Positions 1-8,514 of a stretch of 64,000 nt of DNA are shown in pieces (position 1 is the stretch's first letter; the number at the start of each line of letters is the position of its first letter). The translations under genes were made by a program, and so were the position numbers. The DNA is from Clostridia bacterium. Its GTDB lineage: Bacteria; Bacillota; Clostridia; Christensenellales; Aristaeellaceae. The stretch is from contig JAFXVR010000050.1 of the NCBI GenBank assembly GCA_017534885.1, forward strand, positions 1 through 64,000, read 5' to 3'. Below the pieces are notes generated by a model, which saw only the letters and a list, made by a program, of their open reading frames with translations, was not told the origin of the DNA and made no database searches.

Positions 1-55
1 CGATGGTGCCGATGTTGACGTGGGGCTTTGTTCTGTTGTAATGTTCCTTGGCCAT
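1..55 (-). CDS. tuf: Elongation factor Tu, N-terminal fragment (cut by window edge)
   Basis: Only the first 18 codons are present, read leftwards off the window edge. They give MAKEHYNRTKPHVNIGTI, the canonical EF-Tu start just ahead of the G1 loop. A strong GGAGGAG ribosome site lies 5 bases upstream. EF-Tu carries aminoacyl-tRNA to the ribosome as a GTPase. A tRNA-Gly gene lies just upstream on the same strand, so the two are probably co-transcribed, as in known tRNA-tuf clusters. The rest of the gene is outside the window. Confidence 0.93.
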   Translation of the reverse strand, partial: MAKEHYNRTKPHVNIGTI

Positions 56-164
56 GGGGATCTCCTCCTCTGTATTTTCGCACAAACTGCGAAGGTTGCT
101 CCGGGTTGTTCCCGGGCCGGGCAAGCCGGCATCCTCTCGCTGTTCATGGCCGTTGATGCGGTTC

Positions 165-238
165 TGGAGCAGGTGATGGGAATCGAACCCACGTAGTCGG
201 CTTGGGAAGCCGATGCTCTGCCATTGAGCTACACCTGC
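165..238 (-). tRNA. tRNA-Gly (anticodon CCC), CCA encoded
   Basis: The minus strand folds into a cloverleaf: acceptor arms GCAGGTG/CACCTGC, D-loop AGCTCAATGGCAGAGC, anticodon stem TCGGC/GCCGA around loop TTCCCAA (anticodon CCC), and T-loop GGTTCGATTCC. The discriminator T is followed by an encoded CCA. Length is 74 nt including CCA. It lies between a strong promoter and tuf. Confidence 0.93.
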
Positions 239-278
239 GTATCCCGCATCAAGCCTAAACAGACTTGCTGACAAGCGT

Positions 279-307
279 ATTGTAGCGTTTTTTCCGTTGA
301 CTGTCAA
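279..307 (-). promoter_or_regulatory. Sigma-A-type promoter for tRNA-Gly/tuf
   Basis: On the minus strand there is a perfect TTGACA, a 17-bp spacer and TACAAT, about 40 bp upstream of the tRNA. This is one of the best promoter matches in the window, as expected for a tRNA-tuf unit. Confidence 0.8.
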
Positions 308-457
308 GGGGTGCTTTCATTTTTCATCCGCGGGTATAAAGCCCTTCAGCAGACTGCCATTCATCCCGAGTGCCGCTTTTCGCCGCGATTGTTGCGGTTT
401 TGTTGCGCTTGATCCATTATGATATGGATGAATCCCATATAAGGCAGGTGAAAGCAA

Positions 458-739
458 ATGAAATCCCTTGCCAGAGACGGGCAGAAAGACCAGGAATTGC
501 TGGACGGCGCGGCGGATCTGCTGGCCTCAGCCGGTACGGCGCTGCTGGAGGCCCGGAAAAGGAACGGCCTGACCCAGAAGGCGCTGTCTGAGAAGACCGG
601 CATCGCCCAGGCGGACATCAGCCGGCTGGAAAACGGCTGCTCCAATCCCTCTCTGCGGACGCTGCAGCGGCTGGCTGCCGGCATCGGCCTTCGGGTTCAG
701 CTCAGCCTTGTGCCCGCCGCGGAAGACAGTGAAGAGTAA
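458..739 (+). CDS. Small XRE-family helix-turn-helix regulator (orphan)
   Basis: A 93-residue protein, mostly a Cro/C1-type helix-turn-helix at about residues 28-82. The core LTQKALSEKTGIAQADISRL matches the XRE pattern, including the recognition-helix run ADISRLE. An AGGTGAAAG ribosome site precedes the ATG. Size and shape fit HigA-like antitoxins, but no toxin-like gene lies next to it: upstream is the divergent tRNA/tuf unit and downstream a histidine kinase. It therefore reads as an orphan transcriptional regulator. The DNA-binding fold is clear; target and partner are unknown. Confidence 0.75.
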   Translation: MKSLARDGQKDQELLDGAADLLASAGTALLEARKRNGLTQKALSEKTGIAQADISRLENGCSNPSLRTLQRLAAGIGLRVQLSLVPAAEDSEE

Positions 740-766
740 GCGCAGACTGAAGCCAATCGCTTTTTG

Positions 767-802
767 AGCGAGCCTCTGCACACGGGACTCGCTTTTTGTT
801 TT
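767..802 (+). terminator. Probable terminator after the XRE gene
   Basis: AGCGAG and CTCGCT arms enclose a 15-base loop and are followed by a T-rich tract (TTTTGTTTT). The stem is only 6 bp, so the call is moderate. Confidence 0.45.
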
Positions 803-813
803 CCCTCCGCGTG

Positions 814-842
814 TTGAATTGCGGTTCAATATATGTTATACT
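814..842 (+). promoter_or_regulatory. Promoter for the hybrid histidine kinase
   Basis: TTGAAT, 17 bp, TATACT. The predicted start near 849 puts the whole long inverted repeat (851-956) into the 5' leader of the kinase mRNA. Confidence 0.65.
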
Positions 843-850
843 TGATTCGG

Positions 851-956
851 ATGTCAAAAGGCCGCTTTCATGAACTGAGCCACGACTGGTTGTGGAAGAC
901 AGCGGAAATCACCACAACCAGTCGTGGCTCTAAGGTTGAAAGCGCCCTTTTGTCAC
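851..956. repeat. Long imperfect inverted repeat (45-bp arms) in the kinase leader
   Basis: Arms 851-895 and 912-956 match over most of their length. The inner 19 bases (877-895 against 912-930) are exactly complementary, and an outer block around CAAAAGG..CGCTTTCA also pairs. The spacer is 16 bases. As RNA this would be a single hairpin of about 40 bp. The outer right arm ends in only four Ts, so it is not a classic terminator. It could be a MITE-like insertion or a regulatory or stability hairpin. I saw no clear target-site duplication and no second copy in the window. Confidence 0.8.
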
Positions 957-1005
957 CCTTACCATACTTCATTCGCAAACAACCGAAAGCCGAGGTGCCA
1001 GCTCC

Positions 1006-3549
1006 ATGAAACGGAACGCCATCATCCTTTGCAATGTGATCATCATGGCGGTGATCCTGGTTTTTGTATTCTTGTATGTGCATCAGCAGAATCAGGATTA
1101 TGTCAGGGTTCAGATGGACAGCTTTGAAAACATGGCCAACGCCATGGAGCAGGTGACCGCCAACTACCTGCAGGGAGAGCAGCGCATCTGCGACGTGTGG
1201 GCTCACTATATTGAAAGCGCCCACATGACCATGGACGAGGCCGTGGCCTTTGTGCGGGTCTCCCATGTGCACGCTGAAACCTCGGCGCATTTCATCTATG
1301 TGGACGACGGTTCCATGGAGGGTCTCTCGACCCGCTCCAGCTTCACCCGCGAAGGGGACTACGCTGTATCCTACGCGGAGCTGCGGGATCTGTTCCCGGA
1401 CTTTGATGCCATCAGCGAGGTCGGCAAGGGTTTCAACATCACCCGCGCCTACACCAACCCCATGACAGGACGCCAGGCCATCGCCTTCTACAACAAGATT
1501 CACCTGCACGATCCCGATACGGACGCCGACCGCATGGCGCTGCTGCTGCGCATCGTACCCCTCTTTGAGCTGGAGAACAGCTGGGTCTTCCCCAAGGACC
1601 GGTATCAGACCGCTGAGTTCGCCATCATCGACGCCAGCGGCAGCTATATCATCCGGGGCGATTCCTTCGCCGATACCACCACCTTCTTTGATTTCTACAA
1701 AGCCTACAGCAGCACCGGTGAAGCGGATCAGCAGCAGATGGAGCTCGCCGTGACGGAGGGCCGGGGCACCATCCGGGTGAAAGACGCCCGGGGCGAGGAC
1801 TGCCTGGTGGCCCACATACCGATCGCCTCCGTCAAGGGCTGGAACCTGCTCTCCTGCATTCAGCTCAGCGAGCTCCAGTCCGGCCACGTCGACTGGCTGC
1901 TGATCGGCATCGTCACCTTCGGCCTGCTGCTGCTCTTCGCGATCGACTTCACCTACATGGCGCACATCAACCGCCAGCTCAAGGAGATGGCCAAGGAGGC
2001 TGACAGCGCCAACCGCGCCAAAACCGACTTCCTTTCCACCATGTCCCACGATATCCGCACCCCCATGAACGCCATCATTGGCCTGACCACCATCGCGGAA
2101 AAGAACGTGACCGACCCGGTGTCGGTGGGCGAGAATCTCCGAAAAATCAGCCTGGCCAGCAATCACCTGCTGACCCTGATCAACGACATTCTGGATATAT
2201 CGAAGGTGGAGAGCGGCAAGCTGAATATGTCCCCGGTGTCCTTCTCCATCGCCCGGGCCGCGGAGAATCTGGTGAACATGTCCCAGCCCATGGTCAAGGA
2301 AAAGAACATCGACTTCTCCTTCCGCATCAACGGCATCGAGACCGAGTACCTCTACGCGGATCAGCTGCGCCTGAACCAGATCTTCATCAACATCCTCTCC
2401 AACGCCATCAAGTATACCGAGCCCGGCGGCAAGGTGACGGTCGACATGCGCGAGGACAAGGGCGAGAAGCCCGGCACCGTGCAGCTGACCTACCGGGTGG
2501 CCGACACCGGCATCGGCATGAGCAAGGAATTCATGGAGAAGATGTACCAGCCCTTCTCCCGGCAAACCGACAGCCGCGTGAACACCATCCAGGGTACTGG
2601 CCTGGGTCTGGCTATCACAAGGCAGATGGTTCAGCTGATGGGCGGCACCATCGACTGCGAGAGCGAGCCGGGCGTGGGCACCACCTTCACCGTGCGGCTG
2701 AACATCCCCATCGCCGACCGCCAGCTGGAGGAAATGCACCTGGATCCCGTGGACGTACTGATCGCGGACGACGATGAGGTGCTGCTGGAAACCGCCAAAG
2801 ACACGCTGAATTCCATCGGAGCGACCGCTGAGACCGCCGCTTCCGGCGATGAAGCCCTGCGCATGATCTGCAAGCGGCACGAGCTGGGCAAGGACTTCGG
2901 CGTGGTCATCTTGGACTGGAAGATGCCCGGGATGGACGGCATCGAGGTGGTGCGCAGAATCCGCGGCGAGATGAAGATCGATGTGCCGATCCTGCTGATC
3001 TCCGCCTACGACTGGTCGGATATCGAGGACATGGCCAGGGAGGCCGGCGCCAACGGCTTTATCAGCAAGCCCCTGTTCCGCTCCACCCTCTATGAGAAAC
3101 TCTCCGAGCTGCTGGGCCTTCAGGCGGAGCAGGTCGAGCCCGAGGAGGACGACCGGGACATCGCCGGAATGCACATCCTGGTGGCCGAGGACAACGACAT
3201 CAACTGGGAAATCATTTCCATGCTCCTGCAGATGCACGGCGTCGAAAGCGAGCGCGCCGTGAATGGCCAGCTGGCGGTCCATATGCTCTCCGAAGCCCCG
3301 GCGGGCCAGTACGATCTGGTCTTTATGGACATCCAGATGCCCGTGATGAATGGCCTGGACGCCACCCGCGCCATCCGCGCGCTGCCCAACTGGGCGGGCA
3401 AAATCCCCATCATCGCTATGACGGCGGACGCCTTCTCCGAGAACGTGGCGGAGTGTTTCGCCGCCGGTATGAACGGACATATCGCCAAGCCGGTGGACAT
3501 TAATCTGGTGCTCAAGGAGATCCGGCGCATCAGGGAGAGCAGGCGCTGA
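1006..3549 (+). CDS. Hybrid sensor histidine kinase with two receiver domains
   Basis: 847 residues. A first membrane segment (about 5-25) and a second (about 296-318) bracket an extracytoplasmic sensor of about 270 residues of Cache-like size; its ligand is unknown. HisKA follows with phospho-acceptor His348 in STMSHDIRTPMNA, then an HATPase domain with ADTGIGMS and GTGLGLA boxes, then two receivers with predicted phospho-sites Asp637 (LDWKMPG) and Asp775 (FMDIQMP). There is no DNA-binding output, so phosphate should pass to an HPt or other partner that is not in the window. The start at 1006 has an AGGTG ribosome site. The leader holds a 45-bp-arm inverted repeat. Receiver 1 resembles that of the kinase at 17630-20893 (shared motif AYDWSDI). 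Confidence 0.93.
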   Translation: MKRNAIILCNVIIMAVILVFVFLYVHQQNQDYVRVQMDSFENMANAMEQVTANYLQGEQRICDVWAHYIESAHMTMDEAVAFVRVSHVHAETSAHFIYVDDGSMEGLSTRSSFTREGDYAVSYAELRDLFPDFDAISEVGKGFNITRAYTNPMTGRQAIAFYNKIHLHDPDTDADRMALLLRIVPLFELENSWVFPKDRYQTAEFAIIDASGSYIIRGDSFADTTTFFDFYKAYSSTGEADQQQMELAVTEGRGTIRVKDARGEDCLVAHIPIASVKGWNLLSCIQLSELQSGHVDWLLIGIVTFGLLLLFAIDFTYMAHINRQLKEMAKEADSANRAKTDFLSTMSHDIRTPMNAIIGLTTIAEKNVTDPVSVGENLRKISLASNHLLTLINDILDISKVESGKLNMSPVSFSIARAAENLVNMSQPMVKEKNIDFSFRINGIETEYLYADQLRLNQIFINILSNAIKYTEPGGKVTVDMREDKGEKPGTVQLTYRVADTGIGMSKEFMEKMYQPFSRQTDSRVNTIQGTGLGLAITRQMVQLMGGTIDCESEPGVGTTFTVRLNIPIADRQLEEMHLDPVDVLIADDDEVLLETAKDTLNSIGATAETAASGDEALRMICKRHELGKDFGVVILDWKMPGMDGIEVVRRIRGEMKIDVPILLISAYDWSDIEDMAREAGANGFISKPLFRSTLYEKLSELLGLQAEQVEPEEDDRDIAGMHILVAEDNDINWEIISMLLQMHGVESERAVNGQLAVHMLSEAPAGQYDLVFMDIQMPVMNGLDATRAIRALPNWAGKIPIIAMTADAFSENVAECFAAGMNGHIAKPVDINLVLKEIRRIRESRR

Positions 3550-3578
3550 GCGCATTCTCATTCTCCCTCAGTTTTCAG

Positions 3579-3606
3579 AGCCGTCGGACTGTCCCGGCGG
3601 CTTTTG
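3579..3606 (+). terminator. Terminator after the hybrid kinase
   Basis: AGCCGTCGG / CCGGCGGCT stem of 9 bp with one G-T pair, a 6-base loop, and a TTTT run immediately after. Confidence 0.65.
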
Positions 3607-3694
3607 ATCTGGAATCCCCGTCAGCCGCGTTTCAATTCAGCAATCTGTCTGAAATCATTTCGCAACAAATTTTGCTTTTCTGTCAGAATTCAGC

Positions 3695-3723
3695 TTGCGT
3701 TTCACCGGTTGATATGATAAGAT
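3695..3723 (+). promoter_or_regulatory. Promoter for DUF951 and the following secreted gene
   Basis: TTGCGT, 17 bp, TAAGAT, ending 25 bp before the DUF951 start codon. The -35 is imperfect. Confidence 0.5.
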
Positions 3724-3748
3724 AAGGTGAGATGGGAGGGTCTGTCTG

Positions 3749-4009
3749 ATGGTGGAGGAAATTCGCCTGGGGGATGTGGTGCTCACGCGCAAGCAGCATC
3801 CCTGTGGTTCCAGCGAATGGACGGTCATCCGCACCGGCGCTGATATCAAGATGCGCTGCTCCGGCTGCGGCCGCGTGGTGATGCTGGACCGCGAGACCTT
3901 CCTGAAGCGCCGCAAGAAGCTCCTCACCCGGGGGCCTGAGCCCGAGATCACCCCGGAACTGCAGCGCCGGCTGGACGAGAGCCGCGCCGAAATGACCGGA
4001 AACGATTGA
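3749..4009 (+). CDS. DUF951 family small protein
   Basis: 86 residues. The first 60 carry the DUF951 signature: GDVVLTRKQHPCG, then GADIKMRCSGCGRVVML. The paired cysteines CxxC (MRCSGC) plus the HPCG cysteine suggest a small metal- or nucleic-acid-binding fold, but the family function is not established. A GGGAGGG ribosome site precedes the ATG. The C-terminal 25 residues are charged and variable. A secreted protein gene follows 27 bp downstream and may share the transcript. Confidence 0.85.
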   Translation: MVEEIRLGDVVLTRKQHPCGSSEWTVIRTGADIKMRCSGCGRVVMLDRETFLKRRKKLLTRGPEPEITPELQRRLDESRAEMTGND

Positions 4010-4036
4010 ATGAACCACTGAAAGGTGTGTGTTTTT

Positions 4037-5644
4037 ATGCTGAGCCGCAAGCTGATTGTCACCCTCCTGATGGCCGCGGTACTGCTCTGTGCTGTGACCG
4101 CCGCCTCCGCCCTGCCCGCTGTGATGTCGGCCATCTCCGCCTCCTGCGACCTGCCGGAGGGCTATTTGGTGCTGGAAGCGGGTCATCTGGACGAGCAGGA
4201 GGCCTGGCTCACCGCCCACGGCTACACGGTCAGCGGCCTGGAAGCGGAATTCACTGAGCGCGGCGTACAGGTGCAGGCCTGGTCCAAGGATCTGGATGTC
4301 TGCATTGAGATCACCGCCGTGCAGGACGACGACGCAGCCCGCATTCAGGACATCGACGCCCTCACCTCCTCCGAGCGGAACACCTACCGTCTGGGCTATC
4401 TCAAGAACCGCACCGGCCAGGAGCAGGGATACAACTGGGTGAGCGCTGAGTGGAAGAAGACCAGCCAGGGCCGTTTCCTCATGCTGCGCTACACCCGCAC
4501 CGCCAGCACCGGCTCCTATGTGGGCTATGCCCGCCGCACCATCAAGAACGGCCTGACCATCACCATCGACTACCAGGTCTATGGCCGCAAGCTCAAGGGC
4601 ACTGACAACACCGCGCTGACCAAGATCATGACCTCCTGGACTTTCTCGGCCAGCTACAGCGGAACAAGCGCCACCACCGTCACCCGCCCCACCGGTACGG
4701 ACGACGGCAGCGGCACCGCGACCCAGCGCCTGGCCGTGACCGGTGAAGTCTCCGCCACCGTGTTCGAGACCCTGCCTCCTTCCGAGACCAGCTCCGGCGA
4801 GTTCACCGTCAAGGGCCGCGGCACAGCCGGTCTGACCGTGGTGGGCACCCTGATGCGCGTTTCCTCCCTGGAGCCTCAGCACGTCGAGACCGTCATCCCC
4901 CGCAGCGGCAAGTTCTCCCTGCCCGTCAAGCTGACCACCGAAGGCGTGTGGCTCATGACCGCCACGGTCTACAACGGCGACGTGATCGTGGAGGAGAAGG
5001 TCTTCAACACCACCACCTATCAGAAGACCCTGCTGATTGTGAATTTCGACTCTGAGCTCCCCACCCAGCTGGTGGGCGACACCCTGACGATTTCCGGCAC
5101 CACCATGGGCGCCACCACGGTGCAGTGCATGGTGAGCGGCGCCGTCACCTATTCCAAGCAGATCAAGACCAACAATTCCGGCAAGTTCAATTTCAAGATT
5201 TCCACCGCCGAAGAGGGCGATTATGTCATCACGGTGGTCTTCTCCAAGAAGAATTACTCCACCCGCCGCTATCAGGCCAATGTCAGCCGCACCCTGACGG
5301 CGGAAGACCTCCGCGACCGCGCCGTGAGCGACGCCATCAAGCCCGGCTACTCCGTGCTGATGGCCAACCTGGAGAGCTACACCGGCCGCACCATGACCTA
5401 TAACCTGTACATCACCGAAATCGCCCAGGCCGGCGACCAGTGGGCTGTGTTCACCGCCATGCGCTCCACCAAGACCAAGGGCTACCTGAACCAGGTGGTG
5501 GTGATCTGCGATGAGGATCCGGGCTTTGAAATCGGCAGCCAGCACAAGATGTACGGCACCTGCGCCGGCACCTACCTGGTGCAGGACAGCGAAAACGGTG
5601 ACCACTACTATCCCTGCTTCAACCTGCTGTTCTGGGCCAACTGA
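4037..5644 (+). CDS. Secreted protein with Ig-like repeats, function unknown
   Basis: 535 residues from the ATG at 4037. That start has an AAAGGTG site 9 bases upstream and gives a clean signal peptide (MLSRKLIVTLLMAAVLLCAV, cut near ASA). A GTG at 4025 in the same frame would put four residues ahead of the signal peptide and is less likely. The mature part has a globular region of about 200 residues, then serine/threonine-rich linkers and two beta-rich segments resembling bacterial Ig-like folds (for example SGEFTVKGRGTAGLTVVG and LVGDTLTISGTTMGATTV). No catalytic motif or cell-wall anchor is visible. It is probably an exported structural or adhesive protein. Confidence 0.7.
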   Translation: MLSRKLIVTLLMAAVLLCAVTAASALPAVMSAISASCDLPEGYLVLEAGHLDEQEAWLTAHGYTVSGLEAEFTERGVQVQAWSKDLDVCIEITAVQDDDAARIQDIDALTSSERNTYRLGYLKNRTGQEQGYNWVSAEWKKTSQGRFLMLRYTRTASTGSYVGYARRTIKNGLTITIDYQVYGRKLKGTDNTALTKIMTSWTFSASYSGTSATTVTRPTGTDDGSGTATQRLAVTGEVSATVFETLPPSETSSGEFTVKGRGTAGLTVVGTLMRVSSLEPQHVETVIPRSGKFSLPVKLTTEGVWLMTATVYNGDVIVEEKVFNTTTYQKTLLIVNFDSELPTQLVGDTLTISGTTMGATTVQCMVSGAVTYSKQIKTNNSGKFNFKISTAEEGDYVITVVFSKKNYSTRRYQANVSRTLTAEDLRDRAVSDAIKPGYSVLMANLESYTGRTMTYNLYITEIAQAGDQWAVFTAMRSTKTKGYLNQVVVICDEDPGFEIGSQHKMYGTCAGTYLVQDSENGDHYYPCFNLLFWAN

Positions 5645-5757
5645 GCGGACAAAAGGGAGGGGAGGCAAATGTCTCCCCCCCTCTCCGCCTTAAAACCGCT
5701 TTTTTCATTTTTGGCTGACACGCCCCGCCCTGTCCGCCGACCACAATAGGAGGCTTT

Positions 5758-6690
5758 ATGTCACCCGGACGCTATGTCGCCGGCCCCATCACCTGGTACA
5801 GCTTTCTGATCCTCTGCGGCATGCTGCTGGCCATCTTCCTGGGCATCCGGGAGGAGCGCCGCAAGGGCCTGCCAGAGGGAACCGTCATCGACCTTGCCCT
5901 GCTCATCATCCCCTTCGGCATCCTCGGGGCGCGGCTGTACTATGTGCTTTTCACCCTCGAGAACTATCTCGCCGACCCCATCCTCATCCTCTATATCTGG
6001 GAGGGTGGGCTGGCCATCTACGGCGGGCTGATCGCCGGGCTGGCCGCGGCGCTGGTCTACTGCCGCCGGAAAAAGCTGTCCCTGCTGAAGGCGCTGGACT
6101 GCCTCGCGCCGGGCGTCGTCCTGGCCCAGGGCATCGGCCGCTGGGGCAATTTCTTCAACAGCGAGGCCTACGGACTTGAAATCACCCGCCCCGCCTGGCA
6201 GTTCTTCCCCTTCGGCGTGCTGATCGACGAGGGTGGGACGCCAGTCTGGCATCTGGCCACCTTCTTTTACGAGTCTTGCTGGAACCTGCTGGTCTTCGCC
6301 CTGCTCTGGGGCTGCCGCAGGCGCTTCCGCCGGGACGGCGACTGTTTCCTCTGGTACACCCTGCTCTACGCCTGCGGACGGCAGTTCATCGAGGGGCTGA
6401 GGCTGGACAGCCTGTACTCCTTCACTGGAAACCTGCGGGTCAGCCAGGCGCTGGCCATCGCGGCGGCCGTGGCGGTGCTGGTCTGGTTCTTCCTCCGCGC
6501 AAGGCGCACTGGCAACGTCCTCATCCCCGCGCTGATCTGGGGCAGCGGCCTGGCGGCAGGGCTCGCATTCGCGCTGCTGAACAGCCAATCCCTGATCTTT
6601 TGTGCCTTCTTCTGGGCGCTGACACCCATGTCCGCCCTGCTGCTTTATCGCCTGACACCGCGCACGGAGGTGGAAAATGCCCACCGGTAA
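5758..6690 (+). CDS. lgt: Prolipoprotein diacylglyceryl transferase
   Basis: 310 residues with about seven membrane segments. Lgt moves diacylglycerol from phosphatidylglycerol to the lipobox cysteine of prolipoproteins. The diagnostic Lgt signature is present as GIGRWGNFFNSEAYG, including the essential Arg and Asn, together with the upstream motif GGLAIYGGLIAG. Length is slightly above the usual 260-290, the extra being a hydrophobic C-terminal hairpin. AGGAGG lies 4 bases before the ATG. The 3' end overlaps the next gene by 14 bp, so translation is probably coupled. Confidence 0.95.
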   Translation: MSPGRYVAGPITWYSFLILCGMLLAIFLGIREERRKGLPEGTVIDLALLIIPFGILGARLYYVLFTLENYLADPILILYIWEGGLAIYGGLIAGLAAALVYCRRKKLSLLKALDCLAPGVVLAQGIGRWGNFFNSEAYGLEITRPAWQFFPFGVLIDEGGTPVWHLATFFYESCWNLLVFALLWGCRRRFRRDGDCFLWYTLLYACGRQFIEGLRLDSLYSFTGNLRVSQALAIAAAVAVLVWFFLRARRTGNVLIPALIWGSGLAAGLAFALLNSQSLIFCAFFWALTPMSALLLYRLTPRTEVENAHR

Positions 6691-7849
6691 GCTGAAAACC
6701 CTGATCTACCGCGCTGTCCTCCCCTTCTCGCCATCGCCCCGGGGACAGATGGCGCACTGGTGCGGGGACGAGCCTCTCCGGGCGATGCAGGATTACGAAG
6801 CCCTGCTGAAGCGCCACCATGTGCTGGGCGCGTCCCTGCTGCTGATGCAGGACGGGAAAACTGCGCAGGTGCTGACTTCCACCACCCGCTCTCCGGTTCA
6901 CGCCAGTCAGCCGGAGACCTTGTTCCGGGTGGCCTCCATCACCAAAATGGCCACCGCTCTGACCGTCCTGTCCCTGGTGCAGGACGGGCTGATGGACCTG
7001 GATGCCCCGGTGTGCCAATACCTGCCCGGCCCTCTGCCCGAGGGTTTCCGCGAAGCCACCCTGCGTCAGATGCTGAGCCATACCTCCGGCCTGCGGGATC
7101 ACCCCGCCATGTACGATGCCCTGGCTCAGGCCCGGCTCTTTCACGAGGTACTGGCGCTGAAGGGCGCGGTCGCCGCAGCCCCGGGGCAGGGCTTCGCCTA
7201 CAGCAACCTGGGCTTCGGCCTGCTGGGCTGCATGATGGAGCAGGTGACCGGCCAGACCCTTGAAGCCGTCTTTCAGGAGCGCCTGTTTCAGCCGCTGGGC
7301 ATGCGCGCCCATCTGGATGCCAGCGGGCTGAACCCGGCAGCCATCATGCCCATCACCCGGCTGGTCAGCAGAAGCCGGGAGCCCGACACGGTGGTGACGC
7401 CCCTCGGCCGCATTCCGCTGGCCTCCCCTGACCCGGAGCGGCACTTCGGGCACACCGCCGGCAGCATGTACACGGACGCCCCTTCCCTCTCAAGGCTGCT
7501 GTCCCTGATCCACTTGGGCGGCATGTGGGAGGGCAAACGCCTCTTCAGCCGGGAGCTGATCGATGAAATGCGCCGCCCCCACGCCAGCTACGGCGCGCTG
7601 AGCCCCACCCTCTCCTACGGTCTGGGTCTGCTGCTCATCAGCGATCCGGCCCTGTCTGACCATCTGCTGATCGGCCATCAGGGCTTTGCCTACGGATGTG
7701 CCGACGGCGCCTTCTTTGAGGCGGACACGGGCCGGCAGGTAATCTTCCTCAACGGCGGCTGCTCCGAGCTGCGCACCGGACGGCTCGGCAAGGCCAATTT
7801 CGACATCCTGCGCTATGGCCTGAGAAAGGAGCTGCCGCAATGGAGGTAA
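6677..7849 (+). CDS. Serine hydrolase of the beta-lactamase class C / DD-peptidase family
   Basis: 390 residues. The nucleophile motif SxxK appears as S87-I-T-K90 in FRVASITKMAT and the second motif YxN as Y175-S-N177. A late GHQG (in LIGHQGFAYG) is a candidate third motif. Such enzymes cleave penicillins, D-amino peptides or esters; the substrate cannot be assigned. There is no convincing N-terminal signal peptide from this start, so it may act in the cytoplasm. It overlaps lgt at its start and recX at its end by 10 bp, forming a tight lgt / hydrolase / recX operon. Confidence 0.85.
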   Translation: MPTGKLKTLIYRAVLPFSPSPRGQMAHWCGDEPLRAMQDYEALLKRHHVLGASLLLMQDGKTAQVLTSTTRSPVHASQPETLFRVASITKMATALTVLSLVQDGLMDLDAPVCQYLPGPLPEGFREATLRQMLSHTSGLRDHPAMYDALAQARLFHEVLALKGAVAAAPGQGFAYSNLGFGLLGCMMEQVTGQTLEAVFQERLFQPLGMRAHLDASGLNPAAIMPITRLVSRSREPDTVVTPLGRIPLASPDPERHFGHTAGSMYTDAPSLSRLLSLIHLGGMWEGKRLFSRELIDEMRRPHASYGALSPTLSYGLGLLLISDPALSDHLLIGHQGFAYGCADGAFFEADTGRQVIFLNGGCSELRTGRLGKANFDILRYGLRKELPQWR

Positions 7850-8454
7850 GCCGGGTGGAGCGCATCCGTCGCCGGGTGCGGCTGGTCATCGGCTCGGAGA
7901 CGATTCTCCTGCCCCTCGCTCTCTACAGGCAGCGCCCCCTTCAGCCTGGGGATGAGGTGGACTTCGAGGAGTATGAGAACTGGCTGCTGCTGCGCCAGTA
8001 CCGACCAGCCCTCGATTACGCGGTTTCCCTCCTCTCCGCCCGGAATTACGCTACCGGCGAGCTCCGGGCCCGGCTCATCCGGGCGGGCTATCTCTCCGCC
8101 ACGGCAGATATGGTGCTGTGCAAGCTGAACAGCCTGAGCCTGCTGGACGACGAGGCCTTCGCCCGCCAGTGGGTGGAGAGCCGTACCCGCCGGGGGCTTG
8201 GAGAGCGGCGCATCGCCCAGGAAATGCGCCAGAAGGGCATCGAGACTGCCACCGCCGATGCCGCGCTTGACGAAGTGGACGAAGAAGCGCAGCTGGAGGC
8301 CGCCACCCGCGTCGCCGCGTCAGCCCTGCGCAGACGCAAGCCTGGCGAGGATCCCCGCAAAACCGCCCAGCGCGTCATCGCCGCCTTAGCCCGCCGGGGT
8401 TACAGCTTTGATCAGGCCCGGGAGGCGCTCCGCCGGGCCGAAGCATCAGAATAA
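7840..8454 (+). CDS. recX: RecX, regulator of RecA
   Basis: 204 residues, all-alpha, with three tandem three-helix repeats typical of RecX. Recognisable segments are ALDYAVSLLSARNYATGELR, LDDEAFARQWVESRTRRGLG and AALARRGYSFDQAREALR. RecX binds the RecA filament and limits its activity. An N-terminal stretch of about 50 residues resembles the extra domain of Firmicute RecX. The start overlaps the preceding hydrolase gene. The gene ends at a strong bidirectional terminator shared with the convergent redox operon. Confidence 0.9.
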   Translation: MEVSRVERIRRRVRLVIGSETILLPLALYRQRPLQPGDEVDFEEYENWLLLRQYRPALDYAVSLLSARNYATGELRARLIRAGYLSATADMVLCKLNSLSLLDDEAFARQWVESRTRRGLGERRIAQEMRQKGIETATADAALDEVDEEAQLEAATRVAASALRRRKPGEDPRKTAQRVIAALARRGYSFDQAREALRRAEASE

Positions 8455-8457
8455 CAA

Positions 8458-8504
8458 AATGAGGAGATCACCGCCGGTTCAGCGCCGGAGATGATCCCCT
8501 CATT
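8458..8504. terminator. Bidirectional terminator between recX and the ydhW-like gene
   Basis: Near-perfect inverted repeat: AATGAGGAGATCACCGCCGG pairs with the arm at 8485-8504 around a 7-base loop. It lies between two convergent genes and serves both. Confidence 0.75.
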
Positions 8505-8514
8505 ATATTGGCTC

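Noticed and set aside
458-739. A toxin-antitoxin system around the XRE gene
   Set aside because: No small toxin-like frame with its own ribosome site lies on either side.
868-3561. A 897-codon open frame antisense to the hybrid kinase
   Set aside because: It mirrors a clear kinase gene and its translation is a His/Gly/Val-rich shadow without domains. Similar long antisense frames at 3683-5668, 15534-17552, 46325-48586 and 60303-62417 were rejected for the same reason; they are expected in GC-rich coding DNA.
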